A stretch of DNA of 36,417 bases from Oscillospiraceae bacterium (GTDB taxonomy: Bacteria > Bacillota_A > Clostridia > Oscillospirales > Oscillospiraceae), in the NCBI GenBank assembly GCA_015068175.1, contig SVLA01000003.1, forward strand, positions 1-36,417. Reading direction: 5' to 3'. This document shows positions 7,079-15,745 of this stretch, piece after piece. A program made the translations under genes and the position numbers. The notes under the pieces were generated by a model. The model saw only the letters and a program-made list of their open reading frames with translations. It was not told the DNA's origin and made no database searches. How positions within the stretch are numbered: position 1 is the stretch's first letter; each line of letters opens with the position of its first letter.

Positions 7079-7096
7079 CAGAAAGGGAAAAGCAAT

Positions 7097-7804
7097 ATGC
7101 TGAAAGTTCAGAATATCTCCTTTGCCTACCCCCGCAAGCAGGTCTTGACGGGTGTGGATTTTGAAGTGCAGGATCACGACATTTTTGCGATCCTGGGCCG
7201 GAATGCCGCCGGTAAGACCACGCTGATCAGCGTGATGGTGGGCCTGCTGGAAAAGCAGGGCGGCCAGTTGACGGTGGATGACGAGGTCGTCACCGGCGCC
7301 AACAGCCCCCGGTACTTCGGCATCATGCGCAGTCTTTCGGATATGTACCTGAAGATGACCGCCTATGAATATCTGTCCCTGGTGGGCACCCTCTACAATG
7401 TGCCCGGCCGGGAACTGCACAAGCGGATCCTGGCCTTCGCCAAGCGCTTTGAATTTGAGGAGCATCTGTATAAGAAGCTCAGCAGTTGTTCCCTGGGCAC
7501 CAAGAAGAAAGTCTCCTTCTGCGCCTGCATCATCCACAAGCCCCGCTATGTGATCCTGGACGAGCCTTTCGACTCCATCGACCCCATCGTGTGCTATGAG
7601 ATGAAGCAATATCTGACCGAATACGCCCGCACCGAGGGCACGGTCATCGTCACCTCTCACGCCCTGGATCTGATCCAGAATTTCTGCAACCGGTACATCA
7701 TCATCCACGATGGCACCGTGGCGGCCGCCGGCACCATGCAGGACAATGATGAACGCCTGGAAAAAATCTTTATCGATGTGGTGGGTTCCAATGACCAAGA
7801 TTAA
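7097..7804 (+). CDS. ABC transporter ATP-binding protein
   Basis: 235 aa, a single nucleotide-binding domain of the drug/bacteriocin export type. Walker A is GRNAAGKTT (34-42), Walker B is YVILDEPFDSID (151-162) and the switch His is in VTSHALD (H188). The signature loop is unusual: SCSLGTKKK in place of LSGGQ. No clear Q-loop Gln is visible around GIMRSLSD (75-82). The neighbours imply export of, or self-protection from, the small peptides. The last 14 bases overlap the permease start, so translation is coupled. The ribosome binding site AAAGGGAAAAG is modest. Confidence 0.92.
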   Translation: MLKVQNISFAYPRKQVLTGVDFEVQDHDIFAILGRNAAGKTTLISVMVGLLEKQGGQLTVDDEVVTGANSPRYFGIMRSLSDMYLKMTAYEYLSLVGTLYNVPGRELHKRILAFAKRFEFEEHLYKKLSSCSLGTKKKVSFCACIIHKPRYVILDEPFDSIDPIVCYEMKQYLTEYARTEGTVIVTSHALDLIQNFCNRYIIIHDGTVAAAGTMQDNDERLEKIFIDVVGSNDQD

Positions 7805-9170
7805 AAAATTGACCTGGTTCGGCGCTTTCTGCTCCCTTCTGCAGTATACCCGGGAGCGGAAGATCGCCGCGTACCTGCTGGCCAATGCCTTCAGTTGCGT
7901 GGCCCCGGCCATTTTGCTGGTGCTGTTTGGCCAGGAGCGGATCAATTGGGCGGCGGTGGTGGGCCTCAGCGCCCTGTTCCGGGTGGCCTTTGCCCCGCTG
8001 GATGACTACGCCAGCGACGAGACCGCCTATTCCAAGCTCTCCGGCTACCCCCTGAACATCTTTGAGATGGTCTATATCCGCCTGGTCACCAAGGTGACCC
8101 AGGTGGCGGAGTGGCTGTGTTTCGTGGCCCTGGGCTGGGTCTATGGCTGCCTATTCTCTCTGGGCCAGGCTTTGGTGCTGACGGTCCTGACGGTGTTGAC
8201 CGTGGAACTGCTGGAAGAAGTGGTCTTCTACCTGGTGTACCTGGTGAAGAACGTGAAGCAGTATGTGGTGGCCTTTGAGGTCCTCTGCGTGGGCATCGGC
8301 GCCATGCTGGTGCTGCGCCCGGTGGAGATGACCTTCACCGCAGCCGCCGTCTTCCTGGGTGCGGTCCTGGCCGTGGGCATTGCCCTGATGGCGGTGATGC
8401 ACCGCAACCGCAGCAAGATCCATACCCTGGCCGGCAGCGGCGCCGGCAAGCGGGGCCGGGTGCCCGTCAGCTCCCGGATCATGCTGGCCGCTTCCGAAGG
8501 CTCCGCCCTGACCCGGCTGATGTGCATGGAGTGGGTGTGCCTGCTGAAGATGAAGGTCTGGGACCTGGTCTCCGCCCTGGGTTACATGGTGGTCTTCTCC
8601 GTCATGGAGCAGTCCGAGACCATGGTCCATGTGCTGGTGCAGTATTTCATCGTGGATTACTGCTTCCTGGTGGGCTTCAATTATTTCGCCAACATCGATG
8701 ACCGGGAAGGCTTGTTCCTCTATGCCACCGTGGACCGCAAGACCCAGATCCGCAGTAAGAATCTGTCCCTGCTGGTGATCCTGGCGGTGGTCAGCACCGT
8801 GGCGACGCTGGTGCTGGGGGCTGTCCACAGCCTGACCTTCAAGACCTTGCTGCTGACTCTGGCGGGCAATCTGTTCGTCATGGCCGTGATGCTGCTGTGC
8901 AGCAGCGTGCTGTCCGTGAAGCATTTCCACCTCAGCGACTCCAAGAAGAAGTACACCGTCAGCAACCTGGTGACCATGCTGGCGGTGCTGATCCTCAGCT
9001 CCGTGATCACATCCTTCCTCATGGGCGGCGGCGCCCTGGGGGCGGTTGCCCTGCTGTTCATGGTCATGGCTACCCTGGCCTGCCTGTATTTCACCCTGGT
9101 GGACCTTTCTATGCTGGAAAAGCTGTTCATCAAAAATCAGGACCGCATGGCCCGGGCGCTGCGCCGCTGA
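7791..9170 (+). CDS. ABC transporter permease-like membrane protein
   Basis: 459 aa with about ten or more hydrophobic segments, starting MTKIKKLTWFGAFC. It has no recognisable peptidase or nucleotide-binding domain. It overlaps the ATPase gene by 14 bases and is the obvious membrane partner. The charged stretch HRNRSKIHTLAGSGAGKRGR near the middle (about residues 200-222) separates two hydrophobic halves, suggesting two six-helix-like bundles. The ATG at 7791 was chosen because upstream starts lie deep inside the ATPase gene. It is the last gene of the cluster, followed by a strong terminator. Confidence 0.85.
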   Translation: MTKIKKLTWFGAFCSLLQYTRERKIAAYLLANAFSCVAPAILLVLFGQERINWAAVVGLSALFRVAFAPLDDYASDETAYSKLSGYPLNIFEMVYIRLVTKVTQVAEWLCFVALGWVYGCLFSLGQALVLTVLTVLTVELLEEVVFYLVYLVKNVKQYVVAFEVLCVGIGAMLVLRPVEMTFTAAAVFLGAVLAVGIALMAVMHRNRSKIHTLAGSGAGKRGRVPVSSRIMLAASEGSALTRLMCMEWVCLLKMKVWDLVSALGYMVVFSVMEQSETMVHVLVQYFIVDYCFLVGFNYFANIDDREGLFLYATVDRKTQIRSKNLSLLVILAVVSTVATLVLGAVHSLTFKTLLLTLAGNLFVMAVMLLCSSVLSVKHFHLSDSKKKYTVSNLVTMLAVLILSSVITSFLMGGGALGAVALLFMVMATLACLYFTLVDLSMLEKLFIKNQDRMARALRR

Positions 9171-9183
9171 TCCGGACCCCGTT

Positions 9184-9216
9184 CGCTCCCCTCCCCGGCG
9201 AGGGGAGCGATTTTTT
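9184..9216 (+). terminator. Terminator of the peptide/ABC cluster
   Basis: 9-bp stem CGCTCCCCT/AGGGGAGCG with an 8-base loop, then A and TTTTTT. A classical rho-independent terminator that isolates this cluster from the next. Confidence 0.93.
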
Positions 9217-9238
9217 GCCGCCGGAAAGCAGGTATTTC

Positions 9239-9267
9239 TTGATACGGCCGGCGGATTGTGCTATATT
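9239..9267 (+). promoter_or_regulatory. Sigma-A promoter of the kinase-RyR-TIR cluster
   Basis: TTGATA (9239-9244), a 17-base spacer and TATATT (9262-9267), 35 bases before the first start codon. The ribosome binding site GGAGGG lies at about 9291-9296. Confidence 0.75.
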
Positions 9268-9302
9268 TATTTCAAAGATACCGAAAAAGCGGAGGGATCC
9301 CC

Positions 9303-11462
9303 ATGGAACAGTTCACCCAATATATGCATGATTTGCTGAAAAAAGCCACGGGCAAATTTCAAAGCGCCTACTGCCGGGAGGATCTGGCGGAACTTTATAA
9401 GGACATGATCAAAGCCCGGGGCCGCTCCGCCTATGCCAGCCGCCGGGCGGACCTGCTGAGCGCTCTGCGGGCCTGCGGTGTGGGCTGTGACCGCAATGCA
9501 GCGGATGAAGAACTGGCGGCCCTCATGGGCGCCGTGGACGACCGGGCCACCATCGAAAGCCGGCTGCTGCAGGAATTGCAGGCGCTGTATCTGGAGTTCC
9601 CCTCTGCCGAGGACGTGATGACCCGGCTGGTGCGGCGCCTGGCGGACCCGGAATTCGCCCAAGACCCCGTGCGGCTGGCCATCGTCAAGCAGTTTCTGAA
9701 ATATACGGATTACCACACCGGCCCCATCAGGACCCTGGCTCAGAAGCTCTACGGCCTGACAGCGGACCAGGCCAAGGACCTTTCTGCGGTGCTGGATGAG
9801 CGGATCTTCGACATTTTGGACGAGATCAAGACCATGGACAAGCAGAAACAGCGGGACGCCCGTCGGAGCTATGCCCTGCTGAAGCTGGCGGAGGACCTGG
9901 CCCACGGCTGGTTCCGGACCAACGGCAAGACCAAGACCGATCTTTATATGTTCGCCTTCGCCTTCGGCATGACGGTCTATACCGGCGCCGAGGGGGATGT
10001 GTTCGATCCGGACCGGGACGTGGAAAAGAATCTGTTCCGGGACTATTACCAGGACAATCTCCTGCGCTACATCGCCCGGGAATACCGGGAAAACGCCAAT
10101 ACCTACGAGTCCGAACCCAGCGGCGAGGGCATCAATTACAAGAATTTCGCGGAAGTCATCTATCTGTACTACCTGCGGCGCGCCGATCTGCCGGCCCGGG
10201 AGAAGATCCGCCGGGCGGAGAAGCTCATCGACCATTGCACCGCCCAGGCCGGCAAGCTCAAGACCCGGCCCCAGACCCGGATGCTCATCACCGACGATTA
10301 CCGGATGCTCTTTGCCGACGAGATCTGGGCCCTGGCGGAGGAAGACCTGGCAGAGTACCTGCTGAAGCATTTTGAGATCCCCACCGGCAAGACCCGCTCC
10401 AGCATCACGGCCCAATGGGGCCAGTATGCGGCGGTGAACAATTATCTGGAACTGCTGGATGATTTGGACATCAGCGCCGGCATGGAGACCGACTACAACG
10501 GCGTGGAACTGTTCAGCGAGGAACTGCTGACCCGTGCGGAACTGACGGAAGATTTCCGCATGCTGCTGCAGAAAATGGAGCAGATGCTGCGGCTGTATAT
10601 GCCCCGCGCCGCCACGGCCCTGGCCTATTCCCTGACCCAGGACGGGGAGGAAGAGACCGCCCGGCGGGCGCTGGACCTGGCCGCCGGTCTGGCGGTGCTG
10701 GAGGACCATTTGTCCGGCCGGCAGTTGGACGGCGCCATGAAGCAGTACGCCCAGCTCAAGGAACTGCGGCAGACCCGGGCAGACCGGGAAGCCAAACGGC
10801 CGGAGACCCACAGCCAGCATGCCGCCCGATTGGCCTGCGAGGAGCTGAAACTTCTGCATAAGCGCCGGGAAGCGGCGGCGGAAGACGTGGCGCTGCTGTT
10901 GGAAAACTTCCGGGAGCGGGCCCAGGAGATCCGCTCCACCGCCGATGAACCCCAACTGCGGACCGTGACGGGCAATCTGAACGCCCTCCGGGGGCCGGTG
11001 GAGGCCCTGCTGCAGCAGGCCCGCCATTGCGCCCAGGTCCTGCCGCCGCTGTATGACCGCTTGGAGCGGAAACTGAAACTCAACTGGTGCGCCCCCTGCA
11101 TCCAACTGCTGGAACAGCTCCTGGCGCTGCTGCCCATCCTGGAACATCGGTCCCAGACCTTGTTTGAGGCGGAGGAAGCCTGGACCCTGACCCCTGCGGA
11201 GCAGGCCCAGCGGAAGGAATTTGAAAAAGACCTGGAGCGCCTGGAGCGCATCGGCCGCACCGCCATCATCGCGGCGGTGTACCACCATCTGAGCAGCAGC
11301 CAGGACAGCCGCGGCAGAAGCATGCCTCAGCTTTACGACGCCTTCTGCCGGATGGCGGACCCCATTTTGGAGGAGAGCCGCTACCAACCCATCAGCGAGA
11401 AAAATCTGTTTGATATGTTTACCCTTTTTGAACTGTATCACAGCATTGCTCTGGATCGGTAA
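9303..11462 (+). CDS. Large helical protein of unknown function, first gene of the kinase-RyR-TIR cluster
   Basis: 719 aa, strongly helical and charged, with no signal peptide or membrane segment. The middle (about 170-350) is a conserved-looking block with HGWFRTNGKTKTDLYMFAFAFGM and GINYKNFAEVIYLYYLRRA. The C-terminal half (about 430-690) is rich in Leu, Glu, Arg and Ala and probably forms long coiled-coil helices. I do not recognise the family. It lies 24 bases before the kinase fusion and shares its promoter, so it is likely a dedicated partner or substrate of the kinase, an inference from position. The ATG at 9303 has GGAGGGATCCCC before it; longer starts upstream lie in the promoter region. 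Confidence 0.85.
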   Translation: MEQFTQYMHDLLKKATGKFQSAYCREDLAELYKDMIKARGRSAYASRRADLLSALRACGVGCDRNAADEELAALMGAVDDRATIESRLLQELQALYLEFPSAEDVMTRLVRRLADPEFAQDPVRLAIVKQFLKYTDYHTGPIRTLAQKLYGLTADQAKDLSAVLDERIFDILDEIKTMDKQKQRDARRSYALLKLAEDLAHGWFRTNGKTKTDLYMFAFAFGMTVYTGAEGDVFDPDRDVEKNLFRDYYQDNLLRYIAREYRENANTYESEPSGEGINYKNFAEVIYLYYLRRADLPAREKIRRAEKLIDHCTAQAGKLKTRPQTRMLITDDYRMLFADEIWALAEEDLAEYLLKHFEIPTGKTRSSITAQWGQYAAVNNYLELLDDLDISAGMETDYNGVELFSEELLTRAELTEDFRMLLQKMEQMLRLYMPRAATALAYSLTQDGEEETARRALDLAAGLAVLEDHLSGRQLDGAMKQYAQLKELRQTRADREAKRPETHSQHAARLACEELKLLHKRREAAAEDVALLLENFRERAQEIRSTADEPQLRTVTGNLNALRGPVEALLQQARHCAQVLPPLYDRLERKLKLNWCAPCIQLLEQLLALLPILEHRSQTLFEAEEAWTLTPAEQAQRKEFEKDLERLERIGRTAIIAAVYHHLSSSQDSRGRSMPQLYDAFCRMADPILEESRYQPISEKNLFDMFTLFELYHSIALDR

Positions 11463-11486
11463 AAAGGGATAAAGGAGGGCCTTGTT

Positions 11487-14400
11487 ATGACCGGAAGGAC
11501 CGGCCGGTGTCTGCTGGATGCCGAACAGCGCAATACCATCCGCCTGGTGCATCCTGCGGATGAGGGACGGACCGTGCCCTTTCACATCCAGGGCCTGACG
11601 GCCGGGGGCGAAGGTGGCTCCGCGGTGTGCTATGTGGCCCGCTGCGGCCGCAAATGGGGTACTTTGAAGGAGTTTTATCCCCTGGACCCCGTCACCGGCC
11701 TGCCCTTTCTGCACCGGGATGAGGAGGGCCAGCTTCGCCCCCGCCCCGGCGGAGAGCAGCGGTTTTACGCCCTATGCCTGGATTTTGTCCGGGCCTATGA
11801 TGTGCTGGAAGAATTGAAGGCCGCCAACCGGGTGCTGACCAATTTCTTCCCCTCCTGCGAGATCTTTTGGGGCCGCACCGCCGACGGCGGCCGCGGCAGC
11901 GTCTACATCTGGACCGCCGACGACAAGCAGGGCGAAAGTTTCGAGACCTGCCTGCAGCGGGTGCGGCAGGCCCCGGAAGCAGAGGCCCCCCGGAAGCTGT
12001 ATGACGTAGTGGCCACCCTCATCACCCTGACGGATTGCATCCGCCAGCTCCACAGCGCCGGGGTGCTGCACCTGGACCTGAAACCGGGCAATTTCCTGGT
12101 GGCCTACGATGGGGAAAACCATATCAATACCCATTCCATTTCCTTGTTCGATGTCAATTCCATCTGCCTGGCGGATGGGGCGGTGCGGAGCCGGGGCACC
12201 CCGGGATTCCGGGCGCCGGAAACGGCGGCGGGCCGGGGGGACAATCGCTCGGACCTGTTTTCCATCGGCGCCATCCTCTTTTATGGCGCGGTCATCGTGC
12301 CGGAATTGCCGGCGCCCCAGTATTCCGCGGCTTGCTATGACCGCCTGGAAGACCTGGTCCGTGATTCCCGTTTGATCGGCGCTTCGGCGGCCAATTCCGG
12401 CCCCGTGGTGCGGTATTTGCTGACCCGGATCCTGAAAAAATGCCTCCATGCCGACCCCCGGCACCGCTATGAAGATTGCGAAGAATTGCTGGAGGACCTT
12501 CAGCGCCTGCGGGCCCACCTGCTGCCGGAGGTATTCGGCCGGGGCCTGGGCGGCGGCCGCCGCATGGTGATCCGGGAAGAGCGGATCGCCGGCGACGGCG
12601 TGGGCGCCATGCAGGAATTGCTGTACCGCCGGCCCCTTTTTGAGGCCCTGCCGGCGGATCAAAAGGATCTGCGGATCCTGGTCCTGGGGGGCGATCGTTT
12701 TGGACAGAAATTTGTGGATCTGTGCCTCCAGACGGGACAGATCCCGGGCCGCCGCCTGCAGGTGCAGGTGGCATCCAAAGACCCGGAACTGGACCGGGAG
12801 ATCTACCTCCACTATCGCCCGGAGCTGACCCGGTTCGTCCGGGTGGCAGGGGGGCCGGAATGCCCGGAACCCTGGGCGGAACTGGAATTTTGCCCCCTGA
12901 CGGCGGACTGCGGCCCCCTGATCCACGGCGGCTGCCATTACATCTTCGTTTCCCTGGGGGATGACCGGCAAAACGAGCAGACCGCGGCGGCCCTGGGCCG
13001 CCTGACCCGGCACCGGATCCCCGTGGCCTACATTTCCCGAACCGGCACCGCCCCGGCGGACCCGGCATTGATCCCGGTGAAGGTGGGGCAGAAGGTCCGC
13101 TGGCCCCGGGACCTGGAACGGATGGCCTTCAACGTCCATCTGTGCTGGAAAGATCAGAACGACCTGGATCTGCGCCAGGCCCGAACGGAATTCCGGCGGC
13201 AGTATTACTACCACGCCAGCATGGCCAACGCCCTGGCGGTACCCTATAAGCTCTACGGCCTGGGACTCCGGGCCGACGATCCGGCGGCGGTCAGCGAAAA
13301 ACTGGCTCACCGGCAGACCGGGAGCTTCCGGGCCCTGGTGGCCCTGGAGCATCGCCGTTGGGTCCTGGAAAAAGTGACGGCAGGCTGGACCCTCCCCCGG
13401 GACAAGCAGGGCCAACCGGACTATGCCGGCTGTGCCTTGCGGGGCCAGACCGCGGATAAACGGCGCCGCCGGCACCTTTGCCTGGTCCACAGCACCCCGG
13501 ACACCCCCCTGAGCGGGCCCTTCCCCTGGGATACCCCCTCCCCGGCGGACGATCAACTGGACCCCCTGGACCGGATGTCCGTGGAATTGCACCGGCAGTA
13601 TCAGCGCATGAGCCGCAGTCTGCGGACGGCGGAGGGCCTGCGCTGCGCCGATGTGGTGGCTTTGCAGAATCTGTCCCGGCGGGCCGGGGAGCCGGCGGCG
13701 GAAGCCTGCCGTCGGTATGTGGCCTGCCTGCAGGGCGCCCTGGACGGAAGCCGGACCGACACCCGGGCCTTGCCCCGGTATGAGGCCGCCCTCCTGGATG
13801 CCCTGGGCCCCCTGGCCGGGGAAGGCCGCCAGCGGCTGGAACTGGTGCGTCGCCGCTTCCGTCCGGTGACGGAGGCCAATCTGCGGCGCAATTATAAGCA
13901 AAATGACGAGCTGATGGTGGAGCGGATCCCCTTCATCCTGACCAATCGCCCCGGCACGCCGCTGATCACGGCCTTTTCCCGGACCGATCCCGTGGCCAAT
14001 GTGGCCCCGGCCCTGGTCCTGCGGCCGGAAAAACTGACCTATCTGCTCTATCTGGAACCCATGGAAGGGGCCCATCTGCAACGGGCATTGACCCCCACCC
14101 TGGAGTGCCTCCGCCGGCGCAGGATCGCCGGGAAGGTCTGTTTCCTGGTGGCCGGCCCCGGGGCGGAAACAGCGGCGCCGGTGTTTGGGACCCTGCGGTC
14201 CCAAGGGATCCTGGCGGATTACCGGCTGCTGCCTGCCGCCAATGCTTCCGCCGCCGCCCGAAAAATGGCCGCGGCAATGAAGGGCCGCCGGCGGTGCCTT
14301 TTGGATGCCACCACGCCGGTTTTTGGCGATGAAGATGCCCAGGCGGTGTTCGACGCCGCCACGGCGCTGCCCCGGTTCCGCTATGAGGGCCGCCGCTTCC

Positions 14401-15329
14401 TGCCGGGTCCCGGCTGCGAAGAGCTGGCCTATTTGCGGACCGATGTGCGGCTGGAGCCGGCGGAATTGCTGCTGTTGCTGGGCGATGGCCGCCTGACCCC
14501 GGACCAGCCCGATCCCCGGCAGGACCATGCCGCCCTTTGGAACGTCTTTACCCAGGCGGGACCGGCCCTTTGGGACGAAACCTGCCGCCGCCTCCGGTGC
14601 CACTTGGACATGCAGGAACGGCTGGCGGTCCTGGACCCCCAGGCCCGGCCGTGGCAGCGGTACGGCTGGTATTTCCCGGCGGAGGGCTGCGATGCAGTTT
14701 GCCGGCTGGCGGACCGGCTTCGGCGCCGGGGCATCCTGGGGCCCGATGGGGCGGTTTACAGCGCCGGCCGGGATCTGTGCCGCATGGAAGCGGATATGGG
14801 CGACGCCAACGCCGCCGCCCTGGAAGATCTCCTCAGCCGCCACAGCCTGCTGACCGGCGGCGAGACCCTGGAATTTGCGGAAGAAAATGGCTCCGTGGCG
14901 GTCTATGGCCGGGGCCTGGAAGTCCGGGACTTGCCCGCAGCGGAACCGGCCCTTCTGAAAGAACTGGGCCGTACGGGCCTGCTGACGGCCCTGCGTTTCC
15001 GTGACGAAACCTGCAGCTTCGCCTTCGCCGCCCGGAGCATCCGCAAACTGCTGACGGATCCGGCGGCCCTGCCCCTGGCCCAGTTGCTCCACAGCGCCAT
15101 GGCCTCCGGCCGTTTCGACGGCGGCTGTCCCATTTTGCGGCAAGGCCGGGAACAATGCCTCCTGACGGCGGGCACCGAGGGCCTGACGGTGGCTTATGCC
15201 CAGGGCCATTGGCGCCTGCGCCGCCTGCGGGACGGCGCGGAAAAAGACCTGCCCGTGGCAGACATGTCCGATCTTATGGCTGAAATCGTGGATTTTTTGA
15301 ACAGGAGTGTGGATGAATATGACGGATAA
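11487..15329 (+). CDS. Ser/Thr kinase - Rossmann - RyR - CARF-like fusion protein
   Basis: 1280 aa. Residues 35-345 are a protein kinase: glycine loop GGEGGSA (40-46), Lys61 in TLKEF, catalytic HLDLKPGN (195-202), FDVN (221-224) in place of DFG, and GTPGFRAPE (237-245). Residues 395-530 look like a Rossmann fold (LRILVLGGDRFG). Residues 615-695 resemble an RyR domain (EHRRWVLEKVTAGW, then HLCLV). From about 812 the pattern resembles DUF1887/Card1-type CARF proteins (CLLDATTPVFGDED, FRYEGRRFLPGPG). It ends in a nuclease-like segment (SIRKLLTDP to FDGGCPI, 1184-1216) lacking the usual acidic and Lys residues. The first two assignments are firm to moderate and the CARF part is tentative. GGAGGGCCTTGTT precedes the ATG. 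It probably senses a nucleotide ligand and signals by phosphorylation. Confidence 0.85.
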   Translation: MTGRTGRCLLDAEQRNTIRLVHPADEGRTVPFHIQGLTAGGEGGSAVCYVARCGRKWGTLKEFYPLDPVTGLPFLHRDEEGQLRPRPGGEQRFYALCLDFVRAYDVLEELKAANRVLTNFFPSCEIFWGRTADGGRGSVYIWTADDKQGESFETCLQRVRQAPEAEAPRKLYDVVATLITLTDCIRQLHSAGVLHLDLKPGNFLVAYDGENHINTHSISLFDVNSICLADGAVRSRGTPGFRAPETAAGRGDNRSDLFSIGAILFYGAVIVPELPAPQYSAACYDRLEDLVRDSRLIGASAANSGPVVRYLLTRILKKCLHADPRHRYEDCEELLEDLQRLRAHLLPEVFGRGLGGGRRMVIREERIAGDGVGAMQELLYRRPLFEALPADQKDLRILVLGGDRFGQKFVDLCLQTGQIPGRRLQVQVASKDPELDREIYLHYRPELTRFVRVAGGPECPEPWAELEFCPLTADCGPLIHGGCHYIFVSLGDDRQNEQTAAALGRLTRHRIPVAYISRTGTAPADPALIPVKVGQKVRWPRDLERMAFNVHLCWKDQNDLDLRQARTEFRRQYYYHASMANALAVPYKLYGLGLRADDPAAVSEKLAHRQTGSFRALVALEHRRWVLEKVTAGWTLPRDKQGQPDYAGCALRGQTADKRRRRHLCLVHSTPDTPLSGPFPWDTPSPADDQLDPLDRMSVELHRQYQRMSRSLRTAEGLRCADVVALQNLSRRAGEPAAEACRRYVACLQGALDGSRTDTRALPRYEAALLDALGPLAGEGRQRLELVRRRFRPVTEANLRRNYKQNDELMVERIPFILTNRPGTPLITAFSRTDPVANVAPALVLRPEKLTYLLYLEPMEGAHLQRALTPTLECLRRRRIAGKVCFLVAGPGAETAAPVFGTLRSQGILADYRLLPAANASAAARKMAAAMKGRRRCLLDATTPVFGDEDAQAVFDAATALPRFRYEGRRFLPGPGCEELAYLRTDVRLEPAELLLLLGDGRLTPDQPDPRQDHAALWNVFTQAGPALWDETCRRLRCHLDMQERLAVLDPQARPWQRYGWYFPAEGCDAVCRLADRLRRRGILGPDGAVYSAGRDLCRMEADMGDANAAALEDLLSRHSLLTGGETLEFAEENGSVAVYGRGLEVRDLPAAEPALLKELGRTGLLTALRFRDETCSFAFAARSIRKLLTDPAALPLAQLLHSAMASGRFDGGCPILRQGREQCLLTAGTEGLTVAYAQGHWRLRRLRDGAEKDLPVADMSDLMAEIVDFLNRSVDEYDG

Positions 15330-15732
15330 GAAAAAAGAATTCCTGCGGACCGTGAAATTTGTGCTGTTTTCCATCAGCGCCGGCGTGATCCAGGTGGTCA
15401 GCTTTACGCTGTTTGAGGAAGTGTTCCATTGGATCCATTGGCTCAGCTACATGCTGTCGCTGGTGCTGTCCGTGCTGTGGAATTTTACCCTGAACCGCAA
15501 ATTCACCTTCTGTTCCGCCGGCAATGTGCCCCTGGCCATGGCCCAGGTGGCCGGTTTTTACCTGGTGTTCACCCCCTTGTCCACCTGGTGGACGGCGGTA
15601 CTGACCGGCGCAGACGTTGGCTGGAATGAATATCTGGTGCTGGCGCTGACCATGATCGTGAACTTTGTAACGGAATATTTGTTCCAGCGCTTTGTGGTAT
15701 TCCGCAAGACCCTGGACACGGCCAAAAAGTAA
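15313..15732 (+). CDS. GtrA-like membrane protein
   Basis: 139 aa with four hydrophobic segments: FVLFSISAGVIQVVSFTLF, LSYMLSLVLSVLWNFTLN, AMAQVAGFYLVFTPL and YLVLALTMIVNFVTEYLF. This is the GtrA (DPMS/DUF) four-helix pattern, with the typical SVLWNFTLNRKFTF and FVTEYLFQRFVVF motifs. GtrA proteins are linked to lipid-linked sugar transfer or flipping; here no glycosyltransferase is near. The start overlaps the kinase gene by 17 bases. The ATG at 15313 is preferred because AGGAG lies 5 bases upstream; GTG 15307 and ATG 15319 are possible. Translational coupling to the kinase fusion suggests a membrane anchor or unrelated insertion; the sequence cannot decide. Confidence 0.85.
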   Translation: MNMTDKKKEFLRTVKFVLFSISAGVIQVVSFTLFEEVFHWIHWLSYMLSLVLSVLWNFTLNRKFTFCSAGNVPLAMAQVAGFYLVFTPLSTWWTAVLTGADVGWNEYLVLALTMIVNFVTEYLFQRFVVFRKTLDTAKK

Positions 15733-15745
15733 AGGAGCGAGCGTG

